A stretch of DNA of 64,000 nucleotides from Gyromitra esculenta (taxonomy: Eukaryota > Ascomycota > Pezizomycetes > Pezizales > Discinaceae). Shown here piece after piece: positions 1-11,581 of this stretch (its first letter is position 1; each line of letters starts with the position of its first letter). The translations under genes and the position numbers were made by a program. The notes beneath the pieces were generated by a model. The model saw nothing but the letters and a program-made list of their open reading frames with translations. It was not told where the DNA came from and made no database searches. The stretch lies in assembly GCA_038503075.1 (NCBI GenBank), contig JBCAML010000022.1:1364001-1428000 (forward strand). The letters run 5' to 3'.

Positions 1-233
1 TTATCGAAAAGTCATTAACAGAGAGGCGAGCCCTGCGAAGACGAAGATATTGGTTCTCTTGTTTATATTGCTGAGAGTGAAGACGAGCCCTACGCTCGGC
101 AGACATTCTGTAATTGCTAACAATTTCATTTTCGACCTCGAGCCCTCTAAGTCGTTGTCGTTGCCACCGTTAACCAATTGCCTCCTACACGAAAAAGCAA
201 CGATGATGAGGAAATGAAGTGGCGGAGGTGCTG
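1..233. other. intergenic, nothing recognised
   Basis: No open frame with coding character and no structured element were recognised upstream of the first gene. A loose motif resembling GACGAGCCCT recurs a few times but shows no clear period. Confidence 0.4.
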
Positions 234-656
234 TTACCGTTTATTCCTCTCCAGTGCAAAATCCTTGCTGTTGTTGTAGAATTGGTTCATGCCCATCTTC
301 AATGCACTTGCCTTCTGCATGGTTTCCCTGGAGAAGGAACTAGTGTCTCTTGCGAAGATAACATAATTATTTGATACAGTGTAAGCGCGAGCAGCGTTCT
401 CAATACTTAATCCTCTGGTAGATATATCACGAAGCGGCTCATTAGTATCTTTTTCAACAACGCTGTCTGGTTGTGGGAAGCTGCTCTCCGGTTGCCTAAT
501 CTGAATAGATGCCGGACCGAATACAGGTGGTGGTTCGCCATCATTCATCGCTGCAAACCCGATACCCAGTGTGATTTCAGTGGCCGAGTTATCCTCTAGG
601 ATAGGGTGTATTGATTTTTTACGGGGTAGGCGGAAAGCATTAAGGAGTGTGGCCAT
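234..656 (-). CDS. hypothetical 140-aa protein
   Basis: This is a single-exon frame of 140 residues beginning MATLLNAF. The frame stays open upstream to 824, but I chose the internal ATG at 656 because the upstream part (His/Ser-rich) has no coding character while the part after MATLLNAF is balanced and hydrophilic. There is no signal peptide, membrane segment or recognisable domain. A central Pro-rich stretch (GEPPPVFGPAS) is followed by a possible helical C-terminus (SRETMQKASALKMGMNQF). I do not recognise the family. It could be a small lineage-specific protein or a chance frame. Confidence 0.45.
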   Translation of the reverse strand: MATLLNAFRLPRKKSIHPILEDNSATEITLGIGFAAMNDGEPPPVFGPASIQIRQPESSFPQPDSVVEKDTNEPLRDISTRGLSIENAARAYTVSNNYVIFARDTSSFSRETMQKASALKMGMNQFYNNSKDFALERNKR

Positions 657-2319
657 TGTGGCAGTACTCAGGCGTTGTGTTGGTGCTGAGCGGAGAAGAT
701 ATTTAAAGGAGGTTTGTGTGACGAAACAAATTTGGTTGGAAGAGTGTAGAAGATGAAAATATGTGGGCTCAGAGGAGCTTTTACAATGTAGATGCGCCTT
801 GTGGCCGGGTAAGAAGGAATGCATAATGACTCATAGAAATCGTATTGTAAAGTTATATTACACGGAGGGCTTTCACGCGATCTAAATTCTCTGGACATGA
901 AAGTTTTCCTTGTTCATACGGTTTTCCTTGAAATTTACTGCGGTTTGTTTCTACTTGGCTCCCAACGGCACGATCAAGGCTTTAACCACTAATGTAATAC
1001 AGGTATCAAGAATCCGCGTATTGATGAATATTCCTCCCGCCTTTATATAAAGTATGTGTGCTCCGGGGTAGTCTTAAGTTGGCTTAGCTAGTTTGCGTAG
1101 TTTACTCCACCAAGCCACTTGGGGTATGCGTACTCAATTGGATCACGCGTCTATTAGGGGTGTTGTTATCTGGCATCATAGTCTGTCGCGATCTACAGTA
1201 AATGTTTTTGTGGGTCGGTGGTAGTCTGCTTATCGCAGGGGGTCTCGGTTTAGCTCGGTGGGAGGGAGGACACTTTATGCTTTTCTTATCAACAATCTTA
1301 TACCCGAGCCTTAGATATAATGGCGATTTTATGCTAACCTAAGATGTAACATCTTCCCGCGGCCTGGGGTACGGAATTCATCTTAAATAGAAGACAGGGA
1401 TGTCCCTCCGGACAGCAATTTCAGAAAAGAGATCTTTGGACGGTACAGGGGATAGTAACAATACACAAAGACTCTCAAGGTTCTAGGTTATCCCGATGGT
1501 GCTAAGCTGTTAGCTAGATGCAGAAACTACTAACGTTTAAAGATGAGATGATGAGCGAGGGCATGCCAGATGGAACTGAAAAGGCCAATAGTAGTAACCT
1601 ATGCGGGGTACATAGATCACGGTGTCGTCTTAAAACTGGGTGTTCAGTTGGTGCACCGGCTTGTTGTCCGCATGGGTCCAGTGCAGAGACATTGATCAAA
1701 TGCACTCATGATTAATTACAAGGATGATTCATCAACCACTGAATTTTTTTTGATATTGACAAACTTTACTATTTTAATAGATTGATAACTGCCTATGCCT
1801 CTCAAGAGGAATATTACATGACGTATATTGAATACCACTTCTATGTGGAATGAAATGAGGAATCGCGGGAGTTTAGAAGCTAGGCGTGACATTAACTGGC
1901 CTCCAACAGCTGTGTCGACATACCAAACAACGCTACCACAAACGAGGGAATGCGGAAGCCTCTCATCTGCATTTCCGAAAAACAGATAATTGGGCAGGAA
2001 TGCAGGGACTAACGGCAGCGAGTATGGTCGCCCGGTTGGGGATAGGGACATACCATAAAAATTAGAGAAAACTGCTTGAGTGGAACGGTCAAGCGTTATT
2101 ACATTTTTTGAACGACTATATTAGATGAAAGGAATAATATTAGAGAGGCGATGAGTTTACTGTTCTGAATGATTAGTAGGTCATGAATGTTTAATGAGTA
2201 AGAATACAAGCTATGCGGAAACGACTAGGAGCAGCGGATATTATATGTTCGAAACAGCACATACCAATATATGGAGGTTAACGTCCTGGGGTTTGTTTTT
2301 GGTTTGGGTGGCGGGCCTC
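657..2319. other. intergenic, nothing recognised
   Basis: Only short overlapping frames occur here, without coding character. A Cys-containing frame at 1518-1715 has an equally open frame on the opposite strand and was not accepted. Confidence 0.4.
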
Positions 2320-4029
2320 CTATCCATTCGCGCACTCCATCTTCTCAAAACTATTCTCCAGACGAACATTCTCGAGGCTGGTTGCTGATGAGCTACTGTC
2401 GTCTAGCTCGATAGCGTTCAGGATGGTATTGCCAAGCTCTTGATGACTGACAGGCTCGCTCTCGCCCATTTCCCTTTCATATGCAATCTCTTCATCATCG
2501 AGAGACATCTTATCACTATGTGATTCGTCGCTTTCGATCAGGTTGCGAATGATTCCAAAGACTAAAAAGAGTAGACTCCGTTGACGGCCAGAGCAGGCTA
2601 TTGTTGATGGAGGGTTCAAAAGCGAAAACCATGCCGGGATGTCGTCGAATCGGTCTAGAAAAAAAAGGTGTACGCTTTTAATGCATCTCAGATAATGCGC
2701 TCCAACAACCGCATAGCGCCGAATTGAACCGAGGTGTTCGCAGAGTTTCTTAAACTCTGGCCTATCTGCATGATCCATTGGTCTAAGGTCGATCATGACC
2801 ATTGAGCTTGACGTGGAGCTACCAAGCGCCACTAGATAATCATCGGCCTCTTCTGTACTGACATCACCACCAATATGCAATAGCTCCTCTAGAAGCGCTG
2901 ACCACTTGACTCCAGAGATAAACTCTGGGCCACCGCATAACTTGGCCGTGGTACACAAATTTGCGATATTAGTCATCTCGATTCGACCAACCCATTGGAG
3001 TACATCGTCTCTCTTACGGGCTCTTTCATGATCTTCTGCCTTTATTTCTGATGAGTAGTTTTCGACCCCGGATTCAGAGTCCTCCCAGCTGGACAGTCTA
3101 CACACTGGTGTATATGGCGATAAGGTGCCAGATCCTTCAGACTCACTAGAGTCCACTGTATGACTGACTAAGATTTTCTGGTTCTGGAGAGGTTTCACTC
3201 CGAGGCCGAAAATGTGCGGCGCTTTGGAGCCTCTTGGTGCCACGTCGTTCGAAGCAGGATTGCGAACCCGAGGTTGAGCCTCCGCTGATGCGGCGGTTTC
3301 GTGACTGGCATCCTCCATATGCATAACTGAGGAAAACAAACTGTCATCGAAATCAGGTGTTTTCTTCAACTCTTCGAGTTCTTCAACAACTTCCTCGCCC
3401 TTATGCGTTTTTCTGATACGAGGGCCCTCCGATTTGACAAGCGTGCTATTAATGTCCGACTGAATCCGGGTTTTGTCAATGAAATCTTTCAGTTTCTTGT
3501 TTGCCATTTCATCTGTCGTCATATCCGCAAGTTTCGATCCACTTATTCCCTTCCATATAACTTCATTAGCCAGGAGAATGTTCCTCGCAAGGTTAAAGCC
3601 AATCGTCCTGAGCTTATGTTTGTAGTCGTTTTTATGCTTTCCCGCCTTGTAAGAAATATCAAATGCAGCTCTTTCTACATCTAGCGCGATGTTTTTACAG
3701 TACGTCTCTAAGCTCTGGCCATCTTGGAGAACAATCTCATGAGCTTCCAGCATCTTCCTGCCGCGAGCTAAGAGCGGATTGGCAATTATCTGGACAAACC
3801 TGGGTTTGAACTGCCCCCGAGCATCAAGAAGGCCTGCTCTGTTTGATTCCACGCTCCCCTCTGGGTAAGTCTTAGGATCCTCACGGAGCATCGATCTAGG
3901 TGCCCTTACTCGGGACTCTTCAGAGGGGCCCATTACTTGCTGCAGGGGATGGGTTAGTTTGATACTCGTGTCAAACCCACGAGTAGAACGTGGCAAGGGA
4001 GAATTCCTTGACCTTCTTGATCGGATCAT
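2320..4029 (-). CDS. TFIIS central-domain + SPOC-domain protein (Bye1/PHF3-like, no PHD)
   Basis: This intact frame of 569 residues has two recognisable domains. Residues about 84-192 match the TFIIS central (M) domain: NPLLARGRKMLE, then YKHKLRTIGFNLARN, then KLADMTTDEMANKKLKDF, the usual K-x-R-x-I-x-FNL and L-x-x-MT-x-EMA pattern. Residues about 343-495 match a SPOC domain: VLQWVGRIEMTNIANL, VKWSALLEELLHIGG and a final Phe/Trp-rich strand. In the Bye1/PHF3/DIDO family these domains bind RNA polymerase II. The canonical Bye1 N-terminal PHD finger is missing: no C4HC3 pattern occurs in the 80 residues before the TFIIS-M domain or in open frames just upstream. The linker (200-340) is acidic and Ser-rich. 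The start is uncertain; an ATG lies further inside at MGPSEESR, and a 65-codon frame (3971-4168) overlaps the 5' end. It may be a PHD-less paralogue or a 5'-truncated gene. Confidence 0.8.
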   Translation of the reverse strand: MIRSRRSRNSPLPRSTRGFDTSIKLTHPLQQVMGPSEESRVRAPRSMLREDPKTYPEGSVESNRAGLLDARGQFKPRFVQIIANPLLARGRKMLEAHEIVLQDGQSLETYCKNIALDVERAAFDISYKAGKHKNDYKHKLRTIGFNLARNILLANEVIWKGISGSKLADMTTDEMANKKLKDFIDKTRIQSDINSTLVKSEGPRIRKTHKGEEVVEELEELKKTPDFDDSLFSSVMHMEDASHETAASAEAQPRVRNPASNDVAPRGSKAPHIFGLGVKPLQNQKILVSHTVDSSESEGSGTLSPYTPVCRLSSWEDSESGVENYSSEIKAEDHERARKRDDVLQWVGRIEMTNIANLCTTAKLCGGPEFISGVKWSALLEELLHIGGDVSTEEADDYLVALGSSTSSSMVMIDLRPMDHADRPEFKKLCEHLGSIRRYAVVGAHYLRCIKSVHLFFLDRFDDIPAWFSLLNPPSTIACSGRQRSLLFLVFGIIRNLIESDESHSDKMSLDDEEIAYEREMGESEPVSHQELGNTILNAIELDDSSSSATSLENVRLENSFEKMECANG

Positions 4030-5113
4030 CTGTGCACATCCATTGATGGTTAGCTGAATCCATCGTGATTGACGTCAACCTACTCTTTTCTCCTCGAAGT
4101 CCATCTCGTTCTGGTGACTTCTCTTCATCGCCATCGGGGCCGATTGGCTTTTGCAATGTGTTTATCAAGCACGATCTTGATCTAGCGCGGAGGGGTTAGT
4201 TCGATCGTTTATTTTTTAGAAACTATTCATACGTCAGAAGTACCCTCCACAATCGCTGTAGCTATCACACAAGCCACGACCCCTGTTTTCTCTCGGCCGA
4301 TAAACTGTTGGTGCGATATTTGCCAAGGAAAATATTTTGGCGCTCAGGACAGGCTTTGCAGCTTGTTCAAGATGTTTGTGTTAGTGCGCGGTGGCTGGGG
4401 CTGCAAACACTCTCCGTGGATGTTGTAAATTTGTCAACTGAAGGCGAGGGGAGGTGCCTTTTAAGGAAAATGGGCTGTGGGAGCCGGGTAATAACATCGT
4501 CAGCAGTCACAACCCTCTACTTGAATTAGGGTTTCTGTCCAAGAGACATTCCGATACAGCCCAAAATCTTCGGTCACTCGGATAGATCATGTATGGGCCA
4601 AGCTAAAGCGTTATAATCTTTTCGCACACGATGAACGTACGCCAAATCGAAGGGATCTCAGAAATGACTGCATTTTTTTCGACCACGCTGCTTTGCTTGT
4701 AGAATGGATAGTAACCCCTGCTTCACGTGGTCGGGACTACAGAGTCCCGAAACGGCAGTATTTCCCAACGAGCGATGCTGCAATGAGATGGAACATATAG
4801 TTTGAATAAGTAATCTTCTTCTAATCCCTTCTTCGAGCGTTTGATCGATGAACGCTGAAAGGTATCGAATTTATATTGGAAAAGCAAAGGATCCCCACAC
4901 GCGATGAAGAACATGTTTAACGAGACAATGGCATTCCACTCAGCCACTAACTATTTATAGATGTAAACACTAAAAGGATTGGCCTACGAATAAAATGAAT
5001 CAAGGATTGTATGTGGCCAGAGAATAATAATATCAGCATTAACTTCGTCTTGTCTGTTGCTTAGTTCCTGAGAGATAAGTCTTCAGCAAATAATATAATA
5101 GTCTCCCACAGAG
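4030..5113. other. intergenic, nothing recognised
   Basis: This stretch lies upstream of the TFIIS-M/SPOC gene. Frames of 73 and 74 codons occur on opposite strands with no coding character. No PHD-finger-like cysteine pattern was found here. Confidence 0.4.
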
Positions 5114-5127
5114 CTGCCTAGAAGTGT
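5114..5127 (+). repeat. target-site duplication, left copy
   Basis: The 14-mer CTGCCTAGAAGTGT recurs exactly at 5564-5577 on the other side of the retrotransposon fragment, so it marks the insertion boundary. Confidence 0.85.
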
Positions 5128-5563
5128 TATTGATTCCAGATATGATGCCGAAGAGAAAATGGAAGAGACAGTAGGAGTGAGGGAGCTCCTATATTCTCAG
5201 GACGGTATGGAGTATGGCGTGAAGATTTGGAGAGAATTTAAAGAGAACCGGAGGTGCGAGAGAGAGGAAAGAGAAGAAGAAACGAGAGAGTTGGAATGGG
5301 GATATGGGGATCTAGAGAAGTGAAAGAAACTGTTAAAGTTAGGGTAGATATGGAGTGAGAAAGTCAAATTGTTAGCTAGGGTGTGTTTTCTTTGTGAAAT
5401 TATGTGTATTAGGCAGGCTGGAGACGGGGGTATTTGGTTTTGGTTTGGTTTTGGTTTATTGTTTTTGTTTTGTTTTGTCTTGTCTTTGTTTGTTTGTGTT
5501 TAGATAATGCGATCGCCATAACCCAAGGTTTGGATGCGTAAATGAAACTTACTTACTTACTTA
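5128..5563 (+). mobile_element. 5'-truncated non-LTR retrotransposon with ACTT tail
   Basis: A 436-bp insertion lies between identical 14-bp direct repeats. Its first half is purine-rich and its second half is G/T-rich. It ends with GATAATGCGATCGCCATAAC followed by a short spacer and a (ACTT)n tail instead of poly-A. A simple-repeat 3' tail, a target-site duplication of variable length and severe 5' truncation are hallmarks of LINE retrotransposition. Tad-clade elements of filamentous fungi are the likely source, by inference from the tail. No reverse transcriptase coding remains, so this copy is dead. Because the duplication is still perfect, the insertion is probably not very old. Confidence 0.75.
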
Positions 5564-5577
5564 CTGCCTAGAAGTGT
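5564..5577 (+). repeat. target-site duplication, right copy
   Basis: This is an exact copy of 5114-5127, directly after the ACTT tail of the retrotransposon fragment. Confidence 0.85.
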
Positions 5578-6268
5578 ACCTATATATATTATGTCGATTT
5601 GTGGTGCTCGGTGTAAGATGTAATAAGAGGGAGAAAAATTTATGCGCATTTCGGGGTCTTCCTATATTAGAGATTGAGCACATAATGCTTCAGGATCCTC
5701 AAAGCGGAGATTGTCATTCCGCGGAATAATTATGTTTTCAAATAACGACGTGCCAACAGCACGATACGTTCGGGTGCGCAAACATTGCTTCATATTTCAG
5801 GACCGTGAAGCAATGGAGTGAGAGACGAGGGCTGTAAATCCGATCACCAGTATTGTATTATCTTAGAATATCACAGTTGTACTGATTTGGCGGTTCCTGC
5901 TCCGTTGGGTCAATTTCCACTTCCGAATGGCTGTTTCACATGAAATGGATGCTCCGCGCCAAGAGCCCTTGAAATGGCTGGACATAAGGCTTCAATTCCT
6001 TCGGTAATCCAAAGACAGCACTACTCCTGCTAAACTGGGTAGCTGTGCCTTCTCGAAAATTAGCACACTAAGCGCACGACTTAATAGGTGATATCAGGGG
6101 CGTGTGAAAAGAGCTGAAGTCTGGGACCGCAAAGTGGTCCTCCCGTAGTGAAAGGCAAGCATTGCGGGCTAGATATTAGGTTTTCGGCTATCTGAAGCGG
6201 AACGCGATTGCGCGACGTGTTTGTAGTGGATGGCGTATTCAATCAGTGTTAACACATCACAGAGCAAC
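5578..6268. other. intergenic, nothing recognised
   Basis: No gene, repeat or structured RNA was recognised between the retrotransposon fragment and the in-frame extension of the repeat-protein gene. Confidence 0.4.
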
Positions 6269-6661
6269 TTACACGACATTGGTACGGCAGAACCTGTAAT
6301 CGTGAAGAGTTTCATGGAGCGGTGTGCTCAATGGCAGATTTGCAACAGACCTTTGATGATTACGATTGGAAGGATAGCGGGATAAAGATGGATCCTCAAA
6401 CTTATGATGAGTACGATTAGCAACATATTTCTCAAACAAATAACTGCTATTCACTTTAGGTGACATGGCAGGTGTTTCCCAAAAACAAAAGAAATTCTTG
6501 TTCTGCTGCCATCTAGAAAACAGAGGCCCACCATCGTATAGCTGAAATAAGTATCCGCAACAAACTTTCAAACAAAACAACATTTCGCAATAGCCCCTCA
6601 ACCTTTGAAAGCGCCCTCTATTTGTTAAATTCACCTCCGATTGGTTCCCGTACATGCGCCC

Positions 6662-7382
6662 CTAGTATTTGGATGTTTTAGTTCCACACTTTTGATGTGG
6701 CTTAAAAACCTTCACTTGCTCTACATCGCTGAATGTGACGCGTTTCAAAGTGGATGTAACCGTCGTCCCGAGCGAGTTGGACTTCGTTCGAGCTTCTCGA
6801 GACGTTTCATGAGCAATGTCTGTTTGAGCATCTGCAGTCATTCTAAGAGAGCTGGATTCCGTTCGAGCTTCGGGAGCCGTTTCTTGAGCAGTGTCAGTTT
6901 GAGCATCTGCGGTAGTTCCGAGCGAGTTGGATTCCGTACGAGTTTCGAGAACCGTTTGGCGAGCAGTGTCAGTTTGAGCATCTGCCTGGAAGTTTCCGGT
7001 GGTAGTCATGATTTGAGCCGAAGAACCCAGGGGTTCGTTCCCACGAGCGGACACTAACTCACTAGAAGGAAGATATTAGCACTCTAGAAAGCAGCGATGA
7101 ATCAGTTGAGATGGCTCACGTTTGACAATCAAGGATCCAATTCGCCATAGATAGTTTTTCTTCCATGGACTTGCGAACCTGTGGAGAATTCCTACGAGTG
7201 TTCAAGACGGTAATCTCCTTAGAGTTAATGTCCTCCGGTGTGTCCGAAATATCTAGACGATATTGTATCTTTAAGTTCCGTGAGATGTCAAGACCCATAC
7301 GCAAGGTAGGATAGTCAATTTTGTGTCTCTTAAGAACGGATCTACCAGGCAGGCTAGCAGTTGAGGTATTCGTATTCATCAT
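6662..7382 (-). CDS. hypothetical 220-aa protein with three 25-residue repeats
   Basis: Two exons, 7382-7120 and 7061-6662, flank a 58-bp intron (7062-7119). The donor is GTGAGC, a CTAAT branch motif lies near the 3' end, and the acceptor is TTCTAG. The phases match (2 then 1) and the total is 663 bp. Exon 1 encodes a basic, possibly ordered N-terminus (RSVLKRHKIDYPTLRMGL). Exon 2 holds three consecutive 25-residue units starting ADAQTD and ending near SNSLGTT, then a tail with LKRVTFSDVEQVKVF. There is no signal peptide or membrane segment and no family I recognise. The frame stays open for 128 codons after the terminal TAG (see findings). Coding is supported by the clean splice and by repeat units conserved at the protein level. 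Confidence 0.6.
6761..6985 (-). repeat. tandem repeat, 3 x 75 bp in frame
   Basis: Three adjacent 75-bp units encode ADAQTD-x(19) blocks. Each is a whole number of codons, so copy-number change preserves the frame. Units 1 and 3 both end with SNSLGTT. Confidence 0.85.
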
Positions 7383-10300
7383 GTGATTCTCGTATTATCG
7401 AACTCGCTGTTCTTGAGAGGATTAAGGCTTAAAGCGATAAAATTGAGATAGAGTGGAGGTTTCGTAGCGAGATGGCTTTCGAAGCTCGTATTGGGAAAGG
7501 AGATATGATGACTGAAGAGGAGAGAAGGATGCTGAGTGCTGGAAACCGGTATTTATAGAGATTCCCTTGATTCTCTATTAGTGACAGGGAGTCCTCACCT
7601 GTCGATATACTCAGGCACGCGATTTCTCCTGCACGTGTGAGTTTTCCATTATATTGAAGCTGTTCGCGTACGCATCTCTGCCTGCACGCGTCTGCCAGGC
7701 ACTTATGTTCTTCCACGCGAACGATCTTATTCACTACCTTCACGTTCCTAGTAGCCATTTGTGCTCTTCAACGGGAATGGTCTTGCTATTGCGGGTTCTG
7801 CTCGGAGTACGAGACATCATGAACTCTTCGTGGCTAATCGAAGGTTAGACTTCACTACAAAAATCAGTTTTCATCATCATCTATTCTTTCGTCAAATACT
7901 ATTGAGGACAGAATTCTCACCAACAAGTGTGAATATCTCGTGCTGGCTTAGTCAAGCCCAGGTAGATCCTGGCGCCTGGCTATCCAATTCATATCCAATA
8001 GCTTCAGATCTAGCAGAGATCAACAAGGGAAATCTAGTAGCTAATCGTTGCGGTAGAACACGCGCCCGCTTCAGCTTCACTCATCGCAGGCATCATCACC
8101 TGGGGAGCTGAGTCACATGTACCACGATGTATTTCATCGATGCTAAATGGCACGGATATCCGATTCATATCGACAATCGTCAGCAATATTACAGCGATAA
8201 GCAAGTTCACCATCCGTCAAGGCCCGGACGGGCGTTCGAGAAAGCGAAAATTCTACACATTAGCTCATTCCGTAAGCTATTGAAGTTGGTTTAGGAGATG
8301 GATTGGTAGTAGCCATGTAGCGCCCGATCGCTGTTCCTCGAAGTCAAAGCACCATGATCGTTTTGGCTACTTACTCTACCAGTTATTCGTCTTGGACTGT
8401 TGACCCGTTCGGTAGGTTACGGCTCTGACCAAAGGAGGTGGCCTTTTCCATAGCTAATCCACCCGGACTATTCTCAGTCAGTGTTTCAAAGCTAGTAACA
8501 CTCAACGGATGATGCTTGGATGGAGCGAAATTGGGAGCGGTTACTGTCATCGTAGCTTCCACTGTCTGAGGAAATCGACTACCAAACGCTCCTGCAGCGG
8601 ATTAAGAGTGAATAAACTGAGAGAACTACTTCATCAGTTGCCGCTTCAGCTGTATTCCCGGTCTGCGTTGAATATCTAAAGTTAATATCTCTCGCTAATA
8701 TGATGAGCTCTAGTGCAGCAAAGTTCTGGATATTTCGTTGCCCTCAATCACCATCCTTGCGGCGCGCGATTGTGGGCGATTTCCCCAGCACAGTTCGGGC
8801 TCACAGCGGACAAATATAAAGATTCAGCTATCTTTGGTTATTATCAGAGCAATACGAATTCATCCGAAGGAAGCTCACTATCCTAATAGTGACTGTTATG
8901 GTGTCCACTGCGTCTCATGCTATAATAAGGCTACGAATTTTTAGTCGCCAATGGTAGGAAGAAATGACGTGGATTCCCCGTCGCTCCGGGGTCTATATTT
9001 CTTCGTATTGTCAAGTACGGTGCAATTCGAGTTTATGGTCGGAAGCAGAGATTTACCGATCGACACCACACTTCACAGAAGCCGTAAGGTACTAAGTTAC
9101 ATTGACAGCAATATCTGAGACATAGAAAACCCTACATGCGATATGAGAGAGGCTGAATATCTATTCATCGACTGTGGGACTGCAATCTCAGCAATAGCTG
9201 TGTTCGAGGGCACATCACTCTGGCTTAGACTTATAGCGGGCTGGAAATTGACGACGCTGTATAGACAGCTTCAAACTGATGATACCTTGGCCCATTAACT
9301 AAGGCATACCGATCAATGTCAGTAACACCGCACATTGTGAGAGAGACTACTAACTTACACACAGCATTTCGGACTCAGCGCGGTCGACACGATAGTCATC
9401 TGATTTTGGATAGTACGCAAGGTATACGAACAGGTCGGTGGGTCACTGCGGGTTAGCTGAGGGCTACCCGGTGGTTGAAGATGTTGCCTCAGCGATGGCG
9501 CTAGCTCGCCAAGGGGAGTGATTACGCTAACACTACAATCTGAACTTGCGAGCGGCAAAACCGGGTATCCGATCCCTTTTGATAGGTAATAGTACTCTAT
9601 TGACTCCGATTTTCCCCTCTAGAGTTGAAAGCTAGCTAGAGCATAAATACAGCTCGCCTCCATACGAGCTGAAGACAACTTTATGCTCTCCAACCAAGCT
9701 ACTCTCCCTGTTCTGAACTGCCAAACTGTGTTTAATGCTCATAATAAAGCCAACTAAGACAACTCGGGAGATTTGGACAATTTCTATATCAATACGTTAC
9801 TCATTTTTGTTGTACTGTGCTATGGATGTTATTATGCAAGAGTATCAACCATCTACTCTCGTAGATGTCTGCTTATAGTTGCTACTTTCTTCAATTTTAT
9901 GAACGGATGACTAGCTATGCTGCTGCTCTTGGTAACCTTACGAGTAAAAGTAGGTCAATTAGTCACTGATTATATACGGTAGAGTTTTTATCGGCCTCTG
10001 GATCTGAAACTTCCGTGCAACCTAAGGTCGTATCGCAATATCGAAGGCGTTTACTCCCGTACCTATCTCAAAGCCGGAGATCAGAGCTTACACGGCACGG
10101 GTAGTAGGTTAGTTCTACAGCTAGAACAATGACTAAACCAAGCGCATCGCACACAAAGCTTTCCTTCCTGAATAAAACGTTACACAAGGAAGTTTCACAC
10201 CTTGTCTGCATACTTTATCGTCTTGCTAACCCCTTATTGGCGTTTTTTATTTTCGCTTTCGGTCACCACGTTAAACGTTTGTGCGGCACGTCTGTACACA

Positions 10301-11581
10301 GACAGGTTATCATCGCTAGCGATCCAACATGGACAGCCAGCCAACAGCGAAGAGTCTCCCTTGCAGCACCCAAGTAGTTCTACAACATCCTCTGCGCCAG
10401 GAATATTAATTCCTGGAGGGCTTAAAATCAAAGTATTATAATCATTGATGTCATATAGTCTAATGCTATAATTGAGTACCTATAATGCGAAATGCGCACT
10501 CCTCGGTTGGCCCGATCCCTCACCTAAGACACATGGCACCCTATGAGATGTTTGATGGAAGTATTTGGTTGCTCAAATGTATACAAAGAAACAAACTTAC
10601 AAGAGCGGCATAATGCAGCGTGGAAATGTTGCTTTACGAGATTAATTTTAAAATGGGCTACGTCTTGGCACAATTATATGCATCAAATCAGTGAACTACG
10701 AATTGCAACGAGAAACATCAGAAGCATAACATAGTCAGGTTTATACTCTAATGCCGCTCGGTTAAAGGTTTAAGAATACTAAACCCTCGATTGCTCGTTC
10801 GCGCGTTCCCTAGGTACAAGATTTACGCTAGCCCTTCACGAAACTCTGTCTACCGTAACTAATAATCCTGGAAATTTCAAAATTAACATATAATCTATTG
10901 TCCTAGATCAGATAATCAGTGGCTTCTAAGATGTTACGTGTCCTTAGCGCCCAAATGCTTAATGTCGTTGTGCGTGTTGATCCTGGCACTGCCAGACTGA
11001 ACTTGACGTTAACATGTAATGTATGCAAAGACCGGTAACCTACAGTGTCAAAAGTAGATGTGACTAGTAAAGCATTTTACGGTATTCTAAAAAATGCAGG
11101 ATTAATTCTGGAGCGCTACGGGATTTGTCAGGAAATGCAGCAGCGCTCCAGAACTAATCTAGCATTTTCTAAAAATACGGTAGTAGATCCACCCCATTTT
11201 TTGGTACCGTATCCTATTTCATGTTCTTCGTTCCGTTCGTAGGATATGTGCGTTATCAGACAACCGAAAACAGAAAGCACAAACATCAAACAATCCAAAT
11301 TATCACAAAGTCACAAACACTCCCTATCACGACTTGTTAGTGTAATTTTATTTCATATATCGTTTCTCTCACTGCAGTTTGCCAATGCTAGATTTCAATC
11401 ATTCTTCCAAGGTTGGTAAACTGTTTTTATTCCCCGTACCTGGGCCAGCGCCGTACCTTCGGAAAGGCGGTCCCACTGATTACCAAGCACTACTCTCCTA
11501 ATCAGCCAATACAAATAAGAAATCCGCGAACACTTCCTTCATAAAAAGGGAAATCACCCTACAATGGCGACTCCAGTCGCA
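7383..11581. other. gene-poor 4.2 kb stretch
   Basis: No convincing coding region was found on either strand; the longest frames (about 110-116 codons near 7.4-8.1 kb) have no coding character and overlap one another. The one structured element is the inverted repeat near 11.08-11.18 kb, listed separately. Confidence 0.4.
11079..11182. repeat. imperfect hairpin / fold-back element
   Basis: Two arms of about 40 bases (11079-11117 and 11142-11182) are inverted copies around a 24-base centre. The innermost 12 bases (TTCTGGAGCGCT and its complement) pair perfectly, and the outer parts carry scattered mismatches. It could be a small fold-back transposon or a transcribed hairpin; flanking duplications are unclear. 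Confidence 0.65.

Noticed and set aside
1518..1715. Cysteine-containing 65-codon plus frame
   Set aside because: No signal peptide, and the opposite strand is equally open. Cysteine spacing alone is weak evidence.
7429..7758. 109-codon minus frame upstream of the repeat-protein gene
   Set aside because: It occupies the promoter region, has no domain, and overlaps other frames of equal quality.
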